From positions 1,612,001 to 1,676,000 of the forward strand of contig NZ_LT629757.1 of the NCBI RefSeq assembly GCF_900104965.1: a stretch of 64,000 bases of DNA, written 5' to 3'. Positions within the stretch are counted from its first letter, which is position 1. Every line of letters starts with the position of its first letter. The stretch comes from Nocardioides scoriae. GTDB taxonomy: Bacteria; Actinomycetota; Actinomycetes; Propionibacteriales; Nocardioidaceae. Position numbers and translations under genes: made by a program. Below the pieces are notes generated by a model. It was not told the DNA's origin, did no database searches, and worked only from the letters and a program-made list of their open reading frames with translations. Of the stretch, positions 63,732-64,000 are shown piece after piece.

Positions 63732-64000
63732 GCACCACCCAGGACCAGCCGCCCACCCGCACCGCGCGGCCGATCCAGGCCCGCGAGATGGGTCGCCCGG
63801 TCGTGCGCCGCGACGGGCGCGCCAAGGTCACCGGCACCGCGACGTACGCCGCCGAGCACCGCCAGGACGCCCTGCACGCCGTCGTCGTCCAGTCGACCAT
63901 CGCTCGGGGCCGGATCACCGCCCTGGTCAGCGCGCAGGCGCTGGCCCACCCGGGCGTGGTCGCGGTGCTCGACCACACCAACGCCGGCCGCCTCGCGGAC
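63728..64000 (+). CDS. paoC: Molybdenum subunit of a PaoABC-type aldehyde oxidoreductase (partial)
   Basis: The first 91 codons are in the window; the gene runs off the end. PIQAREMGRPVVRRDGRAKVTGTATYAAEHRQDALHAVVVQSTIARGRI is the normal N-terminus of the large Mo-MCD/MPT subunit, which holds the active site. Full length expected about 730 aa. Confidence 0.85.
   Translation, partial: MSTTQDQPPTRTARPIQAREMGRPVVRRDGRAKVTGTATYAAEHRQDALHAVVVQSTIARGRITALVSAQALAHPGVVAVLDHTNAGRLAD

Overview
This window is a very high-G+C actinobacterial chromosome segment, most like Nocardioides or a relative in the Nocardioidaceae. The evidence is heavy GTG start use, many 4-nt ATGA/GTGA gene overlaps, many start codons 6-7 nt after a TANNNT -10 element (probable leaderless mRNAs), an IdeR/DtxR-type iron box, a DosR/DosS-like dormancy pair, MerR-DICT and HspR-like regulators, and a cysteine-type actinobacterial leader peptide. 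It has about 66 protein genes, no rRNA or tRNA, no CRISPR array and no insertion sequence. One gene (57861-58688) has less biased base use and looks acquired.

Layout. (1) 49-5937: a tightly packed cassette of ECF-type sigma factor, small partner protein, cytosolic subtilisin-like protease, TPR-CHAT caspase-like protein and lipoprotein. This is the best candidate for an undescribed system. (2) 5995-11074: a dienelactone hydrolase, then four glycosyltransferases of three types with overlapping ends. (3) 11095-14830: a small Cys/His protein, an NmrA-like protein, a large lipoprotein, and an Hsp20 gene divergent from an HspR-like MerR regulator. (4) 14927-17511: acyl-CoA synthetase and alpha/beta hydrolase. 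(5) 17594-22058: a dimethylsulfone/alkanesulfonate desulfurisation operon with a divergent LysR regulator. (6) 22022-31833: DUF427 protein, aldehyde dehydrogenase, acyltransferase, Ser/Thr kinase, iron-regulated DUF2470 protein, acyl-CoA synthetase with SDR, lactate-monooxygenase-like enzyme, and a protein with 10-residue repeats. (7) 31874-35349: an apparently autoregulated MerR-DICT gene, a small protein, an FHA protein and an FAD oxidoreductase. (8) 35381-41310: EcsC, a PPOX/F420 enzyme, and a DosR-like island (universal stress protein, DosS-like kinase, DosR-like regulator, Acg-like nitroreductase) with two matching DosR-type boxes. (9) 41396-49646: membrane protein, PAP2 phosphatase and an acyl-CoA catabolic region resembling a split form of the eukaryotic ACAD10/11 kinase-dehydrogenase fusion. 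(10) 49860-57772: an XRE-TetR fusion regulator, a transporter-like membrane protein, an ATPase-PAS protein, an orphan leader peptide, CsbD, HAD, RidA and an orphan histidine kinase. (11) 57861-64000: the GIY-YIG islet, acyl-CoA dehydrogenase, small housekeeping genes, ArfB-like rescue factor and the start of a PaoABC-type molybdenum hydroxylase operon that runs off the window.

The overall picture is an aerobic soil or sediment heterotroph with much acyl-CoA metabolism, organosulfur scavenging, redox/dormancy sensing and protein quality control. Many convergent gene ends carry long, perfect or near-perfect palindromes that probably act as terminators without a U-tract. All functional calls come from motifs read by eye; none was checked against a database.
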